Shown here: positions 55,801-63,336 of the stretch, piece after piece
How the letters are laid out: the number at the start of each line of letters is the position of its first letter
How positions within the stretch are numbered: the first letter of the stretch is position 1
Source: Myxocyprinus asiaticus
Taxonomy: Eukaryota > Chordata > Actinopteri > Cypriniformes > Catostomidae
Assembly: GCF_019703515.2 (NCBI RefSeq)
Contig: NC_059362.1
Location: 23,992,826 to 24,056,825 of the forward strand
Length of the DNA: 64,000 nt
Reading direction: 5' to 3'
Notes under the pieces: model-generated
What the model was told of the DNA's origin: nothing
Seen by the model: only the letters and a program-made list of their open reading frames with translations
Databases searched by the model: none
Position numbers and translations under genes: made by a program

Positions 55801-58800
55801 ATTTTGCTGCTGTTGTTTTTAACAAACATTTCTGCATGATGTCTCAAAGCTCATTTGGTATATTTGGAGTGCAGGGTTTTGGAGAGAGGTGGTGTGGCTA
55901 ATCCAGTGGCTCAGTCTTGTGGAAGTAGAATGGCTAAAAATAACTTAAAGCACCTTTAAGCTTTTGCACAAAAAAAAATAGCCAACAATAATAATAATAA
56001 TAATATCAAAAGGATGAACGCAGCAATAATATTATAAAACTGCAATCTAAGTTACTTTTTCTATATACTAGCTAGATACCATATTCACAGTACATTCAGA
56101 AAGTATTCAGACTCCTTCGTTTTTTTTACATTTTGTTATGTTGCAGCCCTATGGTAAAATGCTTTAAATTATAATTTTTTTCACATCAATCTACACTTCA
56201 TACCCCATAATGACAAAGCAAAAAACTGATTTTTGATAACTTTTTAAAAAGAAAATGTATTAAAAAGAAAAAACTGAAATATCACATTGACATAATTATT
56301 TAGACCCTTTGCTATGACACTTGAAATTCAGCTCAGGTGCATCCCATTTCTCTGGATCATCTTTGAGCTGTTTCTACACTTTGACTGGAGTCCACCTGTG
56401 GCAAATTCAAATGATTGGAAATGGTTTGGAAAGGCACACACCTGTCTATATAAGGTCTCACAGCTGAAAATGCAAATCAGAGCAAAAACCAAGCCATGAG
56501 GTCAAAGGAACTACCAGGGTTGGTCAGGGTTGAAGGAAAGCTGAATGCAGCAAAATACAGTGATATCCTTAATGAAAACCTGGTCCAGAGAGCTCAGGAC
56601 CTCAGACTAGGATGAAGGTTCACTTTCCAACAGAATAATGACCCTAAGCACACAGCCAAGACAACGCAAGAGTGGCTTTGGGACAACTCTGTGAATTATT
56701 CCTTGAGTGGCCCAGCCAGAGTGTGGACTTGAACCTAACATCTCTGGAAATACCTGAAAATGGCTGTCCACCGACAGTCCCCATCCAAACTGACAGAGCT
56801 TGAGAGGATCTATAGAGAAAAAATGCTGAAAACCCCCAAATCCAGGTGTGCTAATCTTGTCGCATCATACCCAAAAAGACTGTAATCGCTGCCAAAGGTG
56901 CTTCAACTAAGTACTGAGTTAAGGGTCTGAATACTTATGTCAATGTGATATTTCAGTTTTTTTCTTTTTAATAAATTTGCAAAGTTATCAAAAATCTGGT
57001 TTTTGCTTTGTCATTATGGGGTATGGAGTGTAGATTGATATAAAAATAATAATAATTTAAAGCATTTTAGCATAAGGCCGCAACATATAATGTGAAAAAA
57101 AATTAAGGGGTCTGAATATTTTCTGAATGCACTGTAGCTACAATGTAACACATTGCCCTTTATTTTAAATTATCTCTCATTCAGCTCATCATTTTGAGTT
57201 TAAGTGTTATAACTTCTGTTGATATAAACAGAGAGATAAATTGTGGAGTGATACAAGAGACATGGTATTTTCCCATGGATACATGTAAATATACAGTTTA
57301 ATGGTCATTATTACAAAAAATATTCTGCTCAATAGCATGATGACTAAATCACAATCAAGTATTTCAGAGAGCTGTGTAATACATGGTAGCAACATTAGTG
57401 TGGCTACCTGCGCCTTGTCAGCCTCAGTCCTCATGCGGTCTGCATACACGAGTCCAACATGCTGGCCAGGGTTGAAGAAGCCTGGTGATTGGTCTGTCTG
57501 CATCAGCTGACACCAACGGAAGAGATCACGGAGATTAAACTCCCATGGCCCTCCTTTCTGACCCCACTTCCTCTCAACTGTCACCTCTTGGACAAGCTTA
57601 GAGAAGAAAATCAAAGTGTTAAAAAGATGCACAGAGGAAATAGCTAACTTGTCAATCAAAAGATTAACCAAAAAAAATACAACGGGGGAGTGAGGCCTCT
57701 TCCTCTTACCCGGTTGTTGAACTGCACCATTTTTGAGATGATTTTGTTGTCAATGTTAGGAAAGATGGAGTCACCAATGAACTGCATGTCTTCACTGGTT
57801 AATGCATCCACATATACCTGAATCAGATGAGCATAGAATGCAAATCAATGTACACCACAATCATTACTGTATTTGTATATGTATTTTGGTCCCCTTATTT
57901 TATGTCCAACATTTCAGACCATGACATACAAAAGAATACAAACTACTGCAATATTATCATATATTAATGTTGTCCGTAAAATAGAGGACCACCTTTAAAA
58001 CAGATTTTAAGTTTTGTGCCACCGAGAATCCATATTTAACATTTTCAGCAGAGATATTGGATCATTAGTTTTGCTCTTCTAAACTCTTCTTAAAAAAAAA
58101 AATAAAAAAAAAAAAAAACAGGCCTAGTTTTGATTCAATGTTTTATGCTTTTTGGTCATATTTCTTTTTTGTAATTGCTATAGGTAAATATTGACCTGAG
58201 TGAATCTGTTAAGGAAAGACTTGGGAAGGCCCTTGCGTCCTCCACCCTGAGTGAAAGGGTTCTGGCAGCCAAAGATCTTTGTCTTCTCTTGCTGAACATG
58301 GAAGCTCATACCCAGCTCAGGGATGTAGATCTCAGCTCGATGATCGAAGCAAGCGTTAAGGCCCTCCAGCACTGACTGAGAGGCAAGATTCAGCTGTGGA
58401 AGGGAACAATCAGCAATTAAAGCTACTCAACTAATTTAGAGGCAGATTTAACAAAAACATAATTTAGAGCAATCATTTCAGACTGGAAAATAAAGTGACA
58501 TACATCCATCAACCATTCATATGTACCTCATCTAGAACAATCCAATGTCCTGCTTTCAGCCCAGCAAGGAGAGGACCATCACGCCAAGCAAACTCCCCTC
58601 CTTTACCCCCTTCAACTGGCAGGTCTGTCCCAAACAGATCTGTAACATCCTGTGCAGAGAGGACAAAACAGCACATTTATTTCAACTTTTCATTTCGACA
58701 TCCCATCAGTGGCTCACAAACAGAGTCTGTGTAGTTTAAGTGTTACGCTTTCTTAATCTGACGTGTATGTACAAAAAAAGGTTCTAGATAATACGCTTTT

Positions 58801-61800
58801 TTTGTTTTGTTTTGTTTTTTGGTAGCGTTCTTGATTTGATGCTATGCAATGTGCTAAAGTAAAAGTCTTTAAACTTCTCTGACATACAGTTTGTTCAGAG
58901 AGGTTGATCCTGACAAGGTGGTTCCCAGAGGCCTTGGCAAGAGCAGCGACCAGGCTGGTCTTGCCCACTCCAGGTGAGCCCTCTAAAAGTATAGGTCTCT
59001 GGAGCTTTAGTGCCCGCAGAATCCTTTGAGCATTCACTGCAGTAGTGCCTGCACTCAAGGCATAGTCTGACAGATTCCTGCCCTCACTCTCAGGACCTGT
59101 GAGAAGATTAGGAGTCAGTGTGTTTGTATAAAATGCTGTAATTCTTAAAAAAGTGTCAAATGGTACTACCACAGAACTTAATGATTACCATAATCATGTG
59201 CCATTGTATTTACATGGTACTCCAAAGAATAACGTGGTACTTTCAGTAAAATGGTAGTACCATGGTACTTTTTTGTCACTGAAGCAAGAAAGGAATATCT
59301 AGGCCATTATTTAAAAAGTCAAAAATTAAACTGTCAGACCAAATTTTAGAGACATTTTCACCTGCTGCTATGTAGAAGGGGTCAATGCCAAAAAAATCTT
59401 CACCCCACTGGGGCTCTCTGGAGACGGTGGTGTCATAGACTCCAAGTGCGTCCTGCATCTCTTCATCCAGCTCAGTAATTCTGCTCAAACTCTTCTCCAG
59501 GTAGTTCAGACATGCCTTCCGTGCCACCAGCGCATTCTCTGCAGCCGACACTGTGGTTCCTGCTCAAGAGAGAAGAAAACAAAGAGGCCATTAACAAGGA
59601 TGTACGGGTTACGCTCAGTAAATAAATGGAAGGAATTACAGTTACACTAAGTAAATTAATGGAAGGAATATTACACCATTAAAAGCTTTAATGAAATATA
59701 TACAGCTTTTGTTTTATTTTAAAATGGCATTTCCTAGTGTCATTCCTCTGATATTTGACTGATCAAAATTGTTTGTTACCTAAACAATTGAACGTTGGAA
59801 TGTTGGAATACTTGTGAAGTGTTACAGAATTTATTTTCATAATTGTGTCCTACTGTAGAAAAACAAATACAGCAAAATAGGCTACAAAAAAAAAAAAAAA
59901 GCTACATTTAAAATCTTCTTTAAGGGGGATTTAGTAACTTTTTCCTTATAAAATAAATCTTACACACAAAGAAAGTATGTACACTTGTGAGATGAAGACT
60001 TCAGTCATAATTTTACACTGAGCAGGTTGTCTCATGGGGACCGCAAATTTGAGATCAAATGACCAGCTGCTTTATCTCTGTAACCCATCTGTTATTGGAC
60101 ACTTTGGTTTGCAGAATAAATGGTTCAAGGCTGACTGCATATAGGGCATTTTGACAATGGCATCTGTAACTTAAGACTTTTAATTTTGAGTGATGCTGCA
60201 TCTATGGCGAAAACTGTCAGTATAAAGTCCAAGACCTCTGTCATATTAGCCAGTGAAACATTAAATTACTAAGTGTACCTCAAAGTTCTTAATCATTTTG
60301 GTGGTAAATTGGTACCAAAACAAGAAAAAAGCACTGTCTCTTCTCCCACCTGAGCCGATTCCATCCACATACACAAGGCATGCTGCATGAATAAAGGCTG
60401 TTATGGTGTCCAGTCTAAGATCCCATTCAGGTTCCTCTTCCTCCAGCTCGCCCATTGTCATGAAGCCATCCTCGTCCCTCTCACACACAGTGTTCATAAA
60501 GTTCACCCATGACAGAATGTCTCGCACGCTTAGAATACACCGCCGTCCAAACTCCTGATTGGTCAGCCAGTCGATGAAGTCCAACATGAGCTCTGCTACG
60601 TCTTTACCTGGATTGGGAAGAGAGGAGAGACAATTTTCAAAATGCTTTTGCAATATAAATGCTTTTCCAGTTCTTAAAAGGAAAAACAGATTGTGATAGC
60701 CTGATTGTGAAATAATTTACTGTATACAGTATAAAGGCATATACTGTAGTGCAATAACTACACTATACAGGAAGTAATAATGTAAAGTAAAAACATTTCC
60801 AGATTACTGACCAGTTGCACATCAAAAACACTACAAATGCACAGACAAAATTGGACACCATAGAAAAATGGGAAGACAAATCTCTCAAGTGAAAAAATGA
60901 GATGTTAAGCAGAATGTTATCCTTGGTCACTATTCACTTTCATTGCATTTTTTTTTCTCCATACAATGAAAGTAAATGGTGACTGAGACTAACATTCTGC
61001 CAAACATCCTCTTTTGTGTTTCACAGAAAGATTGTTATTTTGTTGCAAAATGAGTCACCTTGGTGGTCATTCTGGTCCAGAGATAGTCCGGGCCGCAGGT
61101 TATGTTGGATGATCTGTATCAGATCATTGCGGCTGTTACTCTGGGGGCACCAAATCTCTGTGAACCTGTTCCTTAGTGCTGGAGACAGCTTTAAACAGAC
61201 AAACAAAAAAGTCAGTACCACTTGCTTGTTTTTCCAGGAAAACATGATCCATCAATCCATTTATTTCACTATTACTAAATATCTTTAGAGAATCCAACTA
61301 CTGGTCAATGATACAACAAAGATTTTTTGAAACCTCAATTATATAATTGTTAGCCAAAATAATTCTCCATGCTCTGACCTCTTTCTTTCCAAAGTCACCT
61401 CCAGGGTTCATGGTAGCAACAAGTCGGAACTTCTTGCCAGCGATGATGAGCTCAACATCATCATCATCTCCGCTGCCTTTCTCTGCCAGCACCAAAGACT
61501 TTTCAGTCTCCAGCACACTATATAGAACACAGACACACCCACAAAGTCACACAATTGCTTCAGGAATGAGAAGCAGCAGTATTATTGATGTAGAAGTTTG
61601 ATGTATATATATATATATATACACAGCACTGTGCAAAAGTCTTAGGCATATGAGATGTTTCACAAAAGCATTTGTCTTAAGATGGTTATTTATATCTTCA
61701 GCTTTAGTGTGTCAATAGGAAAAATAAATGTTAGACTCCCAAACATTACTTTTGCAAATAGAAGAACAGGGAGCCCTGCAACAGATGTCATGCCCCCCAC

Positions 61801-63230
61801 TGAACATAGTGTCAGTCTGAGATTACATGAAGAGACAGAAGCAATTGAGACAGCCTAAATAGACAGCAGAACTGTGGCGAATTCTCCAAGAAGCTTGGAA
61901 CATCCTATCTGCCAACAACCAAGACAAACTGTGTCCAGGTGTACCTAGGAGAATTGGTGCTGTTTTAAAGGCAAAGGTGGCCACACCAAATATTGATTTA
62001 GCTTTTTTATGTTTACTGGACTTTGTATGACATTAAGTGATAAATGAAAACTATTTATGGCATTATTTTTGAAGACATCCTCACTATGTAACATTTTTCA
62101 GAAGTGCCTAAAACTTTTGCACAGTGCTGTATGTGTGTGTGTATATATAAATATATATTAGAAATACACACATATACATATACATATACATACACACATA
62201 TACATACACACCGATCCGCCACAACATTAAAACCACCAGCCTAATATTACGTAGGTCCCCCTTGTGCCCCCAAAACAGTGCCAACTCGCATTCAGAGATG
62301 CTATTCTTTTCACCACAATTGTACAGAGCGGTTATCGGACTTACCGTAGACTTTTGTCAGTTTGAACCAGTCTGGCCATTCTCTGTTGACCTCTCTCATT
62401 AACAAGGCATTTCCATCCACAGAACTGCCCCTCACCTGATGTTTTTTTGTTTTTGGCACCAATACTCAAACCAGCCCATCTAGCACCAACAATTATGCCA
62501 AGCTCCAGATCACTGAGATCACATATTTTCCCCATTCTGATGGTTGATGTGAACATTAACTGAAGCTCCTGACCCATATGATTTTATGCACTGCACTGCT
62601 GCCACATGATTGGCTGATTAGATAATCGCATGGATGATTGTTGGTGCCAGACAGGCTGGTTTGAGTATTTCTGTAACTGCTGATCTCCTGAGATTTCACA
62701 CACAATTGCCTTTAGAATTTACTCAGAATGGTACCAAAAACAAAAAACATCCAGTGAGGGACAGTTATGCGGAAGGAAACGCCTTACAACAGAGAATGGC
62801 CAGACTGGTTCGAACTGACAAAGTCTAAGGTAACTCAGATAACCACACTGTACAATTGTGGTGAGAAGAATAACATCTCACAATGCTATTCTGAGAAGCG
62901 GGTTGGCACTGTTTTGGCGGCATGAGGGGGACCTACACAATATTAGGCATGTGGTTTTAATGTTGTGGCTGATCGGTGTATATATATACTGTTTAGATGC
63001 AGAATTAGAAAATGGTCCTTAGTCTTAAGTTTAAGTTGACACAGCAAATTGATATAGACTGGAGGAATTGACTTCTTAATATTCTGTGTAAATCCACACC
63101 TGTTGAGTCTCTCCAGCACAGAGTCATCTGCCAGCGAGATCTCATCCATCAGAAACACACCATCCTGTTTCATTGCCAGGACCAGTGGGCCATCATTCCA
63201 CTCAAACAGACGGCCGTCTTCTACATCAGC
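12467..63230 (-). CDS. mdn1: midasin, AAA ATPase of 60S ribosome biogenesis (5' end outside window)
   Basis: Nuclear dynein-like ATPase (Rea1 in yeast) that pulls assembly factors (Ytm1, Rsa4/NLE1) off pre-60S particles. Here 72 coding exons total about 12.3 kb (about 4,110 codons including the stop). Human midasin has about 5,600 residues, so about 1,480 N-terminal residues lie right of 64000. From N to C the window holds the second half of AAA4, AAA5, AAA6, the long helical linker, the Asp/Glu-rich tail and the VWA/MIDAS domain. It ends ..LRQWFELVIATDQ. All exon edges fit GT/AG, the phases checked join in frame, and the summed length is a multiple of three. No premature stop was seen. Individual exons are listed in the sub-entries. 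Introns range from 85 bp (33252-33334) to 5.8 kb (39371-45180), and the longest are swollen by transposons. The gene is tandem with katna1, 4 kb upstream of it. Confidence 0.97.
13122..14854 (-). other. mdn1 intron, low-complexity DNA only
   Basis: AT-rich with an (AAT)n run (about 13763-13784), a compact palindrome built of TAATAATCATG units (about 13855-13916) and a poly-T run (about 14322-14336). No transposase or retroelement frame and no additional exon were recognised. Confidence 0.55.
15242..15266. repeat. (AC)n microsatellite beside an mdn1 splice acceptor
   Basis: About 12 AC units, which read as GT in the transcript. They end some 18 bases upstream of the 3' splice site of mdn1 exon 15223-15150. 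Confidence 0.95.
15843..16764 (-). other. mdn1 intron, nothing recognised
   Basis: About 0.9 kb of moderately AT-rich sequence. Open frames here are short, have no family resemblance and do not extend the flanking exons. Confidence 0.5.
16855..17659 (-). repeat. mdn1 intron with a family A MITE end
   Basis: A poly-A run lies at 17157-17181. The segment at about 17556-17626 ends GGGTGAATTATCCCTTTAA, the typical right end of the family A palindromic element. A convincing left partner was not identified, so this may be a partial copy. Confidence 0.45.
17660..22517 (-). CDS. mdn1: mdn1 exons for the Asp/Glu-rich tail
   Basis: Exons: 22517-22380, 22211-22073, 21974-21799, 21603-21478, 21363-21228, 20150-19837, 19391-19236, 19136-19035, 18538-18340, 18079-17912 and 17817-17660. 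They encode a strongly acidic, low-complexity flexible tether that lets the MIDAS domain swing onto the AAA ring. Well-conserved islands anchor the homology: HDYEGGGIGEGEG, EDNAIEMSEDFDG, WGDDDEDDDDADSDKEEE, ELVAKDDNMD, VDPYHGKQEK, DLPDELNLDEDG, SFKRKPGQADNERSMGD and RESTIHT-like ERSIESTIHT. Repeated GAG/GAA codons give strong plus-strand shadow frames here that are not genes. The longest acidic exon is 19837-20150. Confidence 0.93.
20151..21227 (-). other. mdn1 intron, unassigned repeat-like DNA
   Basis: Two short stretches (about 20673-20725 and 21159-21205) share CCCC-ACCACTTTTT-type wording (CCCCCACCACTTTTTGA and CCCCACCACTTTTTAAAA), suggesting a dispersed or duplicated repeat. No exon was seen. 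Confidence 0.35.
22643..22836 (+). mobile_element. tRNA-derived SINE, degenerate copy
   Basis: A promoter-B-box-like segment (GGTTGTAGGCTTGAACCTC) is followed by AACTATCACCATTATGCC and a tail containing GCTTTGGATAAAAACATC. The order matches the clearer copy at 50068-50264. It lies between mdn1 exons in antisense orientation to the gene. Confidence 0.6.
22912..39370 (-). CDS. mdn1: mdn1 exons for the distal linker
   Basis: Exons: 39370-39258, 39170-38507, 37847-37686, 37456-37174, 36969-36731, 36572-36477, 36343-36249, 35902-35778, 35607-35455, 35118-35005, 34899-34826, 34653-34470, 34238-34085, 33720-33574, 33461-33335, 33251-33146, 32979-32864, 29231-28818, 28347-28124, 23704-23567, 23479-23301 and 23073-22912. 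They encode the helical linker/stem that joins the AAA ring to the acidic tail. There are no enzyme motifs. Helix-rich segments such as LTVDRSMEQERQKAEVKHIL and FSSHLFKLLLRQRRRLSGLT are seen. The 664-bp exon 38507-39170 is the largest and ends VCQ|AIVNEWDEQE across its junction. Two introns here carry DIRS retroelement fragments. Confidence 0.92.
23705..24822 (-). other. mdn1 intron stretch, no element identified
   Basis: Non-coding. Open frames are short and unconserved. The end part (about 24515-24700) has GC-richer wording unlike the neighbourhood and may be a further repeat, but no ends were found. Confidence 0.4.
25040..26551 (-). pseudogene. DIRS gag-like region, frameshifted
   Basis: Open segments at 26551-26189, 26074-25868, 25845-25426 and 25567-25040 align with copy 2 pieces. 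Both have SSSDDTLAVLQMA, ACTLA.M.EADSI/EVDSI, ALVVS..E.L.GNV and PSAQC.RTDSL. The last segment holds MGHVAHKLGMLTATLLSACR and PGHLIGPNIPELLERVKLSE, typical of fish DIRS ORF1 products. Several frame changes show it is inactive. The function is capsid-like by family; no enzymatic motif. Confidence 0.65.
25040..27272 (-). mobile_element. DIRS-type retroelement, 5' fragment (copy 1)
   Basis: The minus-strand 5' end near 27272 has the terminal words TTCTGTTTCATTCCTCCTGA, AGAGGCGG and GCACTAGTGGAT, the same as the internal complementary region of copy 2. A non-coding leader follows (about 26580-27050), then gag-like frames (26074-25040). RT, RNase H and recombinase regions are absent, so the element is cut at about 25040. 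It lies in an mdn1 intron, in the same orientation as the gene. Confidence 0.75.
29232..29785 (-). other. mdn1 intron stretch left of DIRS copy 2
   Basis: AT-rich sequence with no recognised repeat ends or exon. Confidence 0.5.
29786..32745 (-). mobile_element. DIRS-type retroelement, 3' fragment with internal deletion (copy 2)
   Basis: Same family as copy 1. The 3' end (about 29786-30110) holds an outer repeat (CTAGTTATGAATGTAACTG ... AGAGGCGGTGCTTAAGCACT) and its inverted continuation at about 30016-30110, the internal complementary region. Gag-like frames follow at 30160-30447, 31858-32079, 32087-32413 and 32444-32737. RT, RNase H and recombinase are missing between the ICR and gag. An unrelated element (30605-31837) interrupts gag. 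The right border is approximate. Confidence 0.7.
30605..31837. mobile_element. DNA element with TAGCCCTTTTCCACC ends inside DIRS copy 2
   Basis: Ends are TAGCCCTTTTCCACC and GGTGGAAAAGGGCTA, perfect inverted repeats of 15 bases. Secondary similarity continues inward in GGTTCTCGTGCCGAGCC versus the reversed right arm. The sequence left of it is DIRS gag, and gag resumes to the right, although some gag is lost compared with copy 1. No transposase frame was recognised and the target duplication is unclear, so no superfamily is assigned. Confidence 0.65.
36044..36235 (-). mobile_element. tRNA-derived SINE, minus orientation
   Basis: Read on the minus strand it has a B-box-like GTTGTAGGTTCAAACC, then GTCACCATTGTGCCCTTCAA, and a 3' part with TTAGTCACTTTGGATAC. 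The layout is the same as at 50068-50264. It lies just left of the mdn1 exon 36249-36343. Confidence 0.65.
37848..38130 (-). other. mdn1 intron, AT-repeat DNA
   Basis: TATAAATATAT-type low-complexity sequence with repeated AATATATCAGAAT words (about 38025-38065). No coding content. Confidence 0.5.
38131..38452. mobile_element. near-perfect palindromic MITE (family A) beside an mdn1 splice donor
   Basis: Ends are TTAAAGGGATAGTTCACCCA and its inverse, finishing GGGTGAACTATCCTTTTAA. The arms stay complementary through CTCATTTACTCACCCTCATG and CATCCCAGATGTGTATG to the centre, so about 320 bp can fold into one long hairpin. It ends 54 bases from exon 38507-39170, on the donor side. It is the cleanest copy of this family in the window. 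Confidence 0.8.
40112..40206 (-). repeat. DIRS internal complementary region
   Basis: The first half (GGTCTTCCACTCAGTCATAG ... ACGTAACCAG) is the inverted complement of the element's left end (39891-39935). The second half (TTCTATTTCCTTTCGTTCCA through GAAAGCACTTGTGG) is the inverted complement of its right end (44815-44874). Joining the two outer ends in one internal segment is the hallmark that lets DIRS cDNA close into a circle. Confidence 0.85.
40257..41093 (-). pseudogene. DIRS tyrosine recombinase, frameshifted
   Basis: The N-terminal core-binding part contains LQDLLDLGRSASTLKVYVAA (41093-40902). The catalytic part begins in 40701-40492 (VELCPVRSLKVYIDRTA, DQLFVCFSDAHKGTALSKQR). It continues in 40491-40309 and 40472-40257, where H-x-x-R (HSMRAL), GVSLSEICAAATWAS and, in the remaining frame, SRFYRLNV with the nucleophilic Tyr can be read. 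All four catalytic positions look retained, but the frames are split. Confidence 0.75.
41391..42950 (-). pseudogene. DIRS reverse transcriptase and RNase H region
   Basis: The RT part (42618-42373) has DLRVAYIHIPVVPEHRRFLR, the first catalytic Asp region. In the next frame PFGVSLAPKVFSKCVQA is the fourth motif. The YxDD box reads YLDNW in a third frame (near 42415), so the second catalytic Asp is Asn and at least two frameshifts occur. A long open frame, 42365-41391 (324 residues), then carries the RT tail (SILTVVKRLQEGHTQW) and RNase H (RTDASLLRWGGVW, INVLELTAVFFTL, VLVCRDNGGT and DALSRG). Confidence 0.75.
43113..44056 (-). pseudogene. DIRS copy 3 gag-like ORF
   Basis: Two overlapping frames: 44056-43499 (starting MTKGIKKTKSADLARKEEQL, 185 residues) and 43565-43113 (with PSVAVLIMSPDEALCESVRC and RCPNVECRHTDELLSW, ending QRSVRTT). 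The PNVECRHTD block matches PSAQCGRTDSL of copies 1 and 2. One frame change separates the halves. The nucleocapsid function is inferred from its position only. Confidence 0.65.
45181..51866 (-). CDS. mdn1: mdn1 exons for the proximal linker
   Basis: Exons: 51866-51718, 51159-50960, 50869-50643, 50522-50409, 49789-49660, 49573-49467, 48880-48747, 48651-48491, 48150-48030, 47804-47563, 47201-46973, 46749-46623, 46318-46152, 45955-45741 and 45568-45181. They encode the part of the linker emerging from AAA6. Recognisable pieces include PLSLVDLQRAMQSGAVL, DDYRILLDMRWNKQYLDILA and HPVLVHLRSFFDLWDSFVLQ. No catalytic motif is expected or seen. A 5.8-kb intron holding a nearly complete DIRS element follows this block. 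Confidence 0.92.
46139..46151. repeat. short (AC)n run starting at an mdn1 splice donor
   Basis: On the transcript the donor reads ACA|GTAAGTGTGTGTGTG: the repeat starts about five bases into the intron after exon 46318-46152 and runs left to about 46133. Confidence 0.8.
47278..47455. repeat. AGCTGG-rich internally repetitive element
   Basis: Many alternating AGCTGG/CCAGC words (CAGCTTGGCCAAGCTGG, TTAGCTGGTTGGCCAGCTG, CTTTAGCTGGTTTAAAC) form overlapping short palindromes. This resembles a dispersed fish MITE family. It sits in the mdn1 intron 47202-47562. Confidence 0.55.
48881..49466 (-). other. mdn1 intron, no element identified
   Basis: AT-rich sequence with a short TA run (about 49403-49417). 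The words CTACCAGTCAGATGTTTTGA (about 48927) and TAGTGT near 49335 look like opposite ends of a short repeat (AAACTTTTGACTGGTAGTG), but the middle was not identified. Confidence 0.4.
50068..50264 (+). mobile_element. tRNA-derived SINE (clearest copy)
   Basis: The A box region is TGGCGTAGTGGGCTAAAGC and the B box region is GGTTGCTGGTTCTATCC, both at tRNA-like spacing. The body is CCACCATTGTGTCCTTGAGC and the tail is GTCACTTTGGATAAAAGCAT with TCTGCCAAATGCATAAATG. This layout is common in ray-finned fish. Not a functional tRNA. It lies antisense in the mdn1 intron 49790-50408. Confidence 0.8.
51718..55270 (-). CDS. mdn1: mdn1 exons for AAA domain 6
   Basis: Exons: 55270-55181 (entry segment), 55046-54783, 53571-53307, 53172-53013, 52788-52672, 52240-52032, and 51866-51718 at the exit into the linker. 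Walker A is GPTASGKSS (exon 54783-55046), followed by MNSAMDTTELLGGFEQ. Walker B-like GDWLLMDNVNFC is in exon 53013-53172; its Asp is followed by Asn rather than Glu, as is usual for this domain in midasin. ERGIIDG and then LFLTMDP..ISRAMRNRGVEIYI give the sensor/arginine region. The substitution in Walker B suggests a structural or weakly hydrolysing module (inference from the sequence). Confidence 0.93.
52300..52625. repeat. unassigned repeat-like segment between mdn1 exons
   Basis: GC-richer than the adjoining intron. It carries GACACCCTGCTCCTCTACGT, GTGACCACAAAGGGGTCGTG and TAAATGGGACACCCTACTTT, wording that looks like a decayed MITE. Its open frame (52433-52624) does not match midasin and does not splice in frame, so it is not called an exon. 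Confidence 0.35.
52849..52883. repeat. (AAAT)n microsatellite
   Basis: About eight TAAA units in the 224-bp mdn1 intron between exons 53172-53013 and 52788-52672. Confidence 0.95.
53610..54738. mobile_element. family A MITE interrupted by another repeat
   Basis: The left end (ACCCCAAAAAATGAATAATA ... TTATTCACCCTCATGCTG) and right end (TTTGGAACAATATGATGACA ... GGGTGCAGAATCCCTTTAA) are inverted. The central inner arms ACAAAAGATGATGTTAGGCA and their inverse lie at 54515-54665. About 0.5 kb at 53939-54480 is foreign and starts with AATCGTGCTTAAATCGCAT and TTAATCACGGTTAATCGCAG words, a separate dispersed repeat. Confidence 0.55.
55518..55959. mobile_element. MITE with AAAGGTGCT ends
   Basis: The left end is TAAAGGTGCTGTAAACGATT and the right end is AACTTAAAGCACCTTTAAG. 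About 440 bp, no transposase frame. It lies in the mdn1 intron 55271-57407, just left of a Tc1 remnant. Confidence 0.6.
56088..57134 (+). mobile_element. Tc1-like element with internal deletions
   Basis: The left end is CAGTACATTCAGAAAGTATT and the right end is AATATTTTCTGAATGCACTG. The arms remain matched through CATTATGGGGTATG..GTGTAGATTGAT, so they are about 200 bp. Between them only about 0.7 kb is left. A readable piece (about 56630-56690) gives NNDPKHTAKTTQEWLWDN, the second catalytic Asp region of a Tc1-like transposase. Much of the DNA-binding and first catalytic region is gone. Confidence 0.8.
57408..59559 (-). CDS. mdn1: mdn1 exons for AAA domain 5
   Basis: Exons: 59559-59362 (entry), 59096-58887, 58649-58527, 58393-58196, 57817-57710 and 57596-57408. 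Walker A is LLEGSPGVGKTSLVAAL, followed by LVRINLSEQT|DVTDLFG across a junction. Walker B is HWIVLDE, with the catalytic Glu present. Next come LNACFDHRAEIYIPELG, the sensor Asn in IFGCQNPFTQGGGRKGLP and the Arg-finger segment KSFLNRFTQ. A complete ATPase site is therefore encoded. Confidence 0.94.
59920..60281. repeat. MITE family C, copy 2
   Basis: Shares CTGTTATTGGACACTTT, ACAATGGCATCTGTAA and GATGCTGCATC with 6035-6342, in the same order and orientation. It ends about 70 bases left of mdn1 exon 60350-60607. The boundaries are approximate. Confidence 0.55.
60350..63230 (-). CDS. mdn1: mdn1 exons for the second half of AAA domain 4
   Basis: Exons: 63230-63100, 61517-61379, 61188-61059 and 60607-60350. 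The first exon carries Walker B (GVFLMDEISLADDSVLERLN). The next has VLETEKSLVLAEKG and the sensor segment FRLVATMNPGGDFGKKE. Then come LSPALRNRFTEIWCPQ (Arg finger) and the lid. The Walker A exon of this domain is not in the window and should lie right of 64000. Confidence 0.93.
60895..61030. repeat. family A MITE core fragment
   Basis: Inverted arms GTTAAGCAGAATGTTATCCT with TTCACTTTCATTG, and CAATGAAAGTAAATGGTGAC with AACATTCTGCCAAACATC, match the central arms of 515-782. The outer ends are missing. It ends 28 bases from mdn1 exon 61059-61188. Confidence 0.55.
61604..61622. repeat. (TA)n microsatellite at a transposon edge
   Basis: A TA run directly precedes the left end of the element 61623-62131. 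More TA/CA repeats (about 62131-62206) follow its right end. Confidence 0.85.
61623..62131. mobile_element. Tc1-type short non-autonomous element, copy 2
   Basis: The left end is ACAGCACTGTGCAAAAGTCT and the right end is AAAACTTTTGCACAGTGCTG. Its full interior is the reverse complement of the copy at 6908-7428. About 510 bp, no transposase. It lies in the mdn1 intron 61518-63099. Confidence 0.78.
62207..62980. mobile_element. non-autonomous element with ACACCGATC ends
   Basis: The left arm is ACACCGATCCGCCACAACAT then TAAAACCACCAGCCTAATAT; the right arm is the inverse, ending GGCTGATCGGTGTA. The arms match for about 90 bases, including the GTAGGTCCCCCTTGTGCC segment. The interior is itself largely palindromic: CAGTCTGGCCATTCTCTGTT and its inverse appear at about 62369 and 62795. 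It is flanked by CA/TA microsatellite. This repeat type is widespread in fish; no transposase was seen and no superfamily is claimed. Confidence 0.7.
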
Positions 63231-63336
63231 CTGAAAAATATTTAATGTCCAATCAAAATAAACAACAGCATTGATGAATATATGTAATCAGATGTTAGTC
63301 TGAGAATGGGTTTAAATTTCAGTTATAGACTCATAG

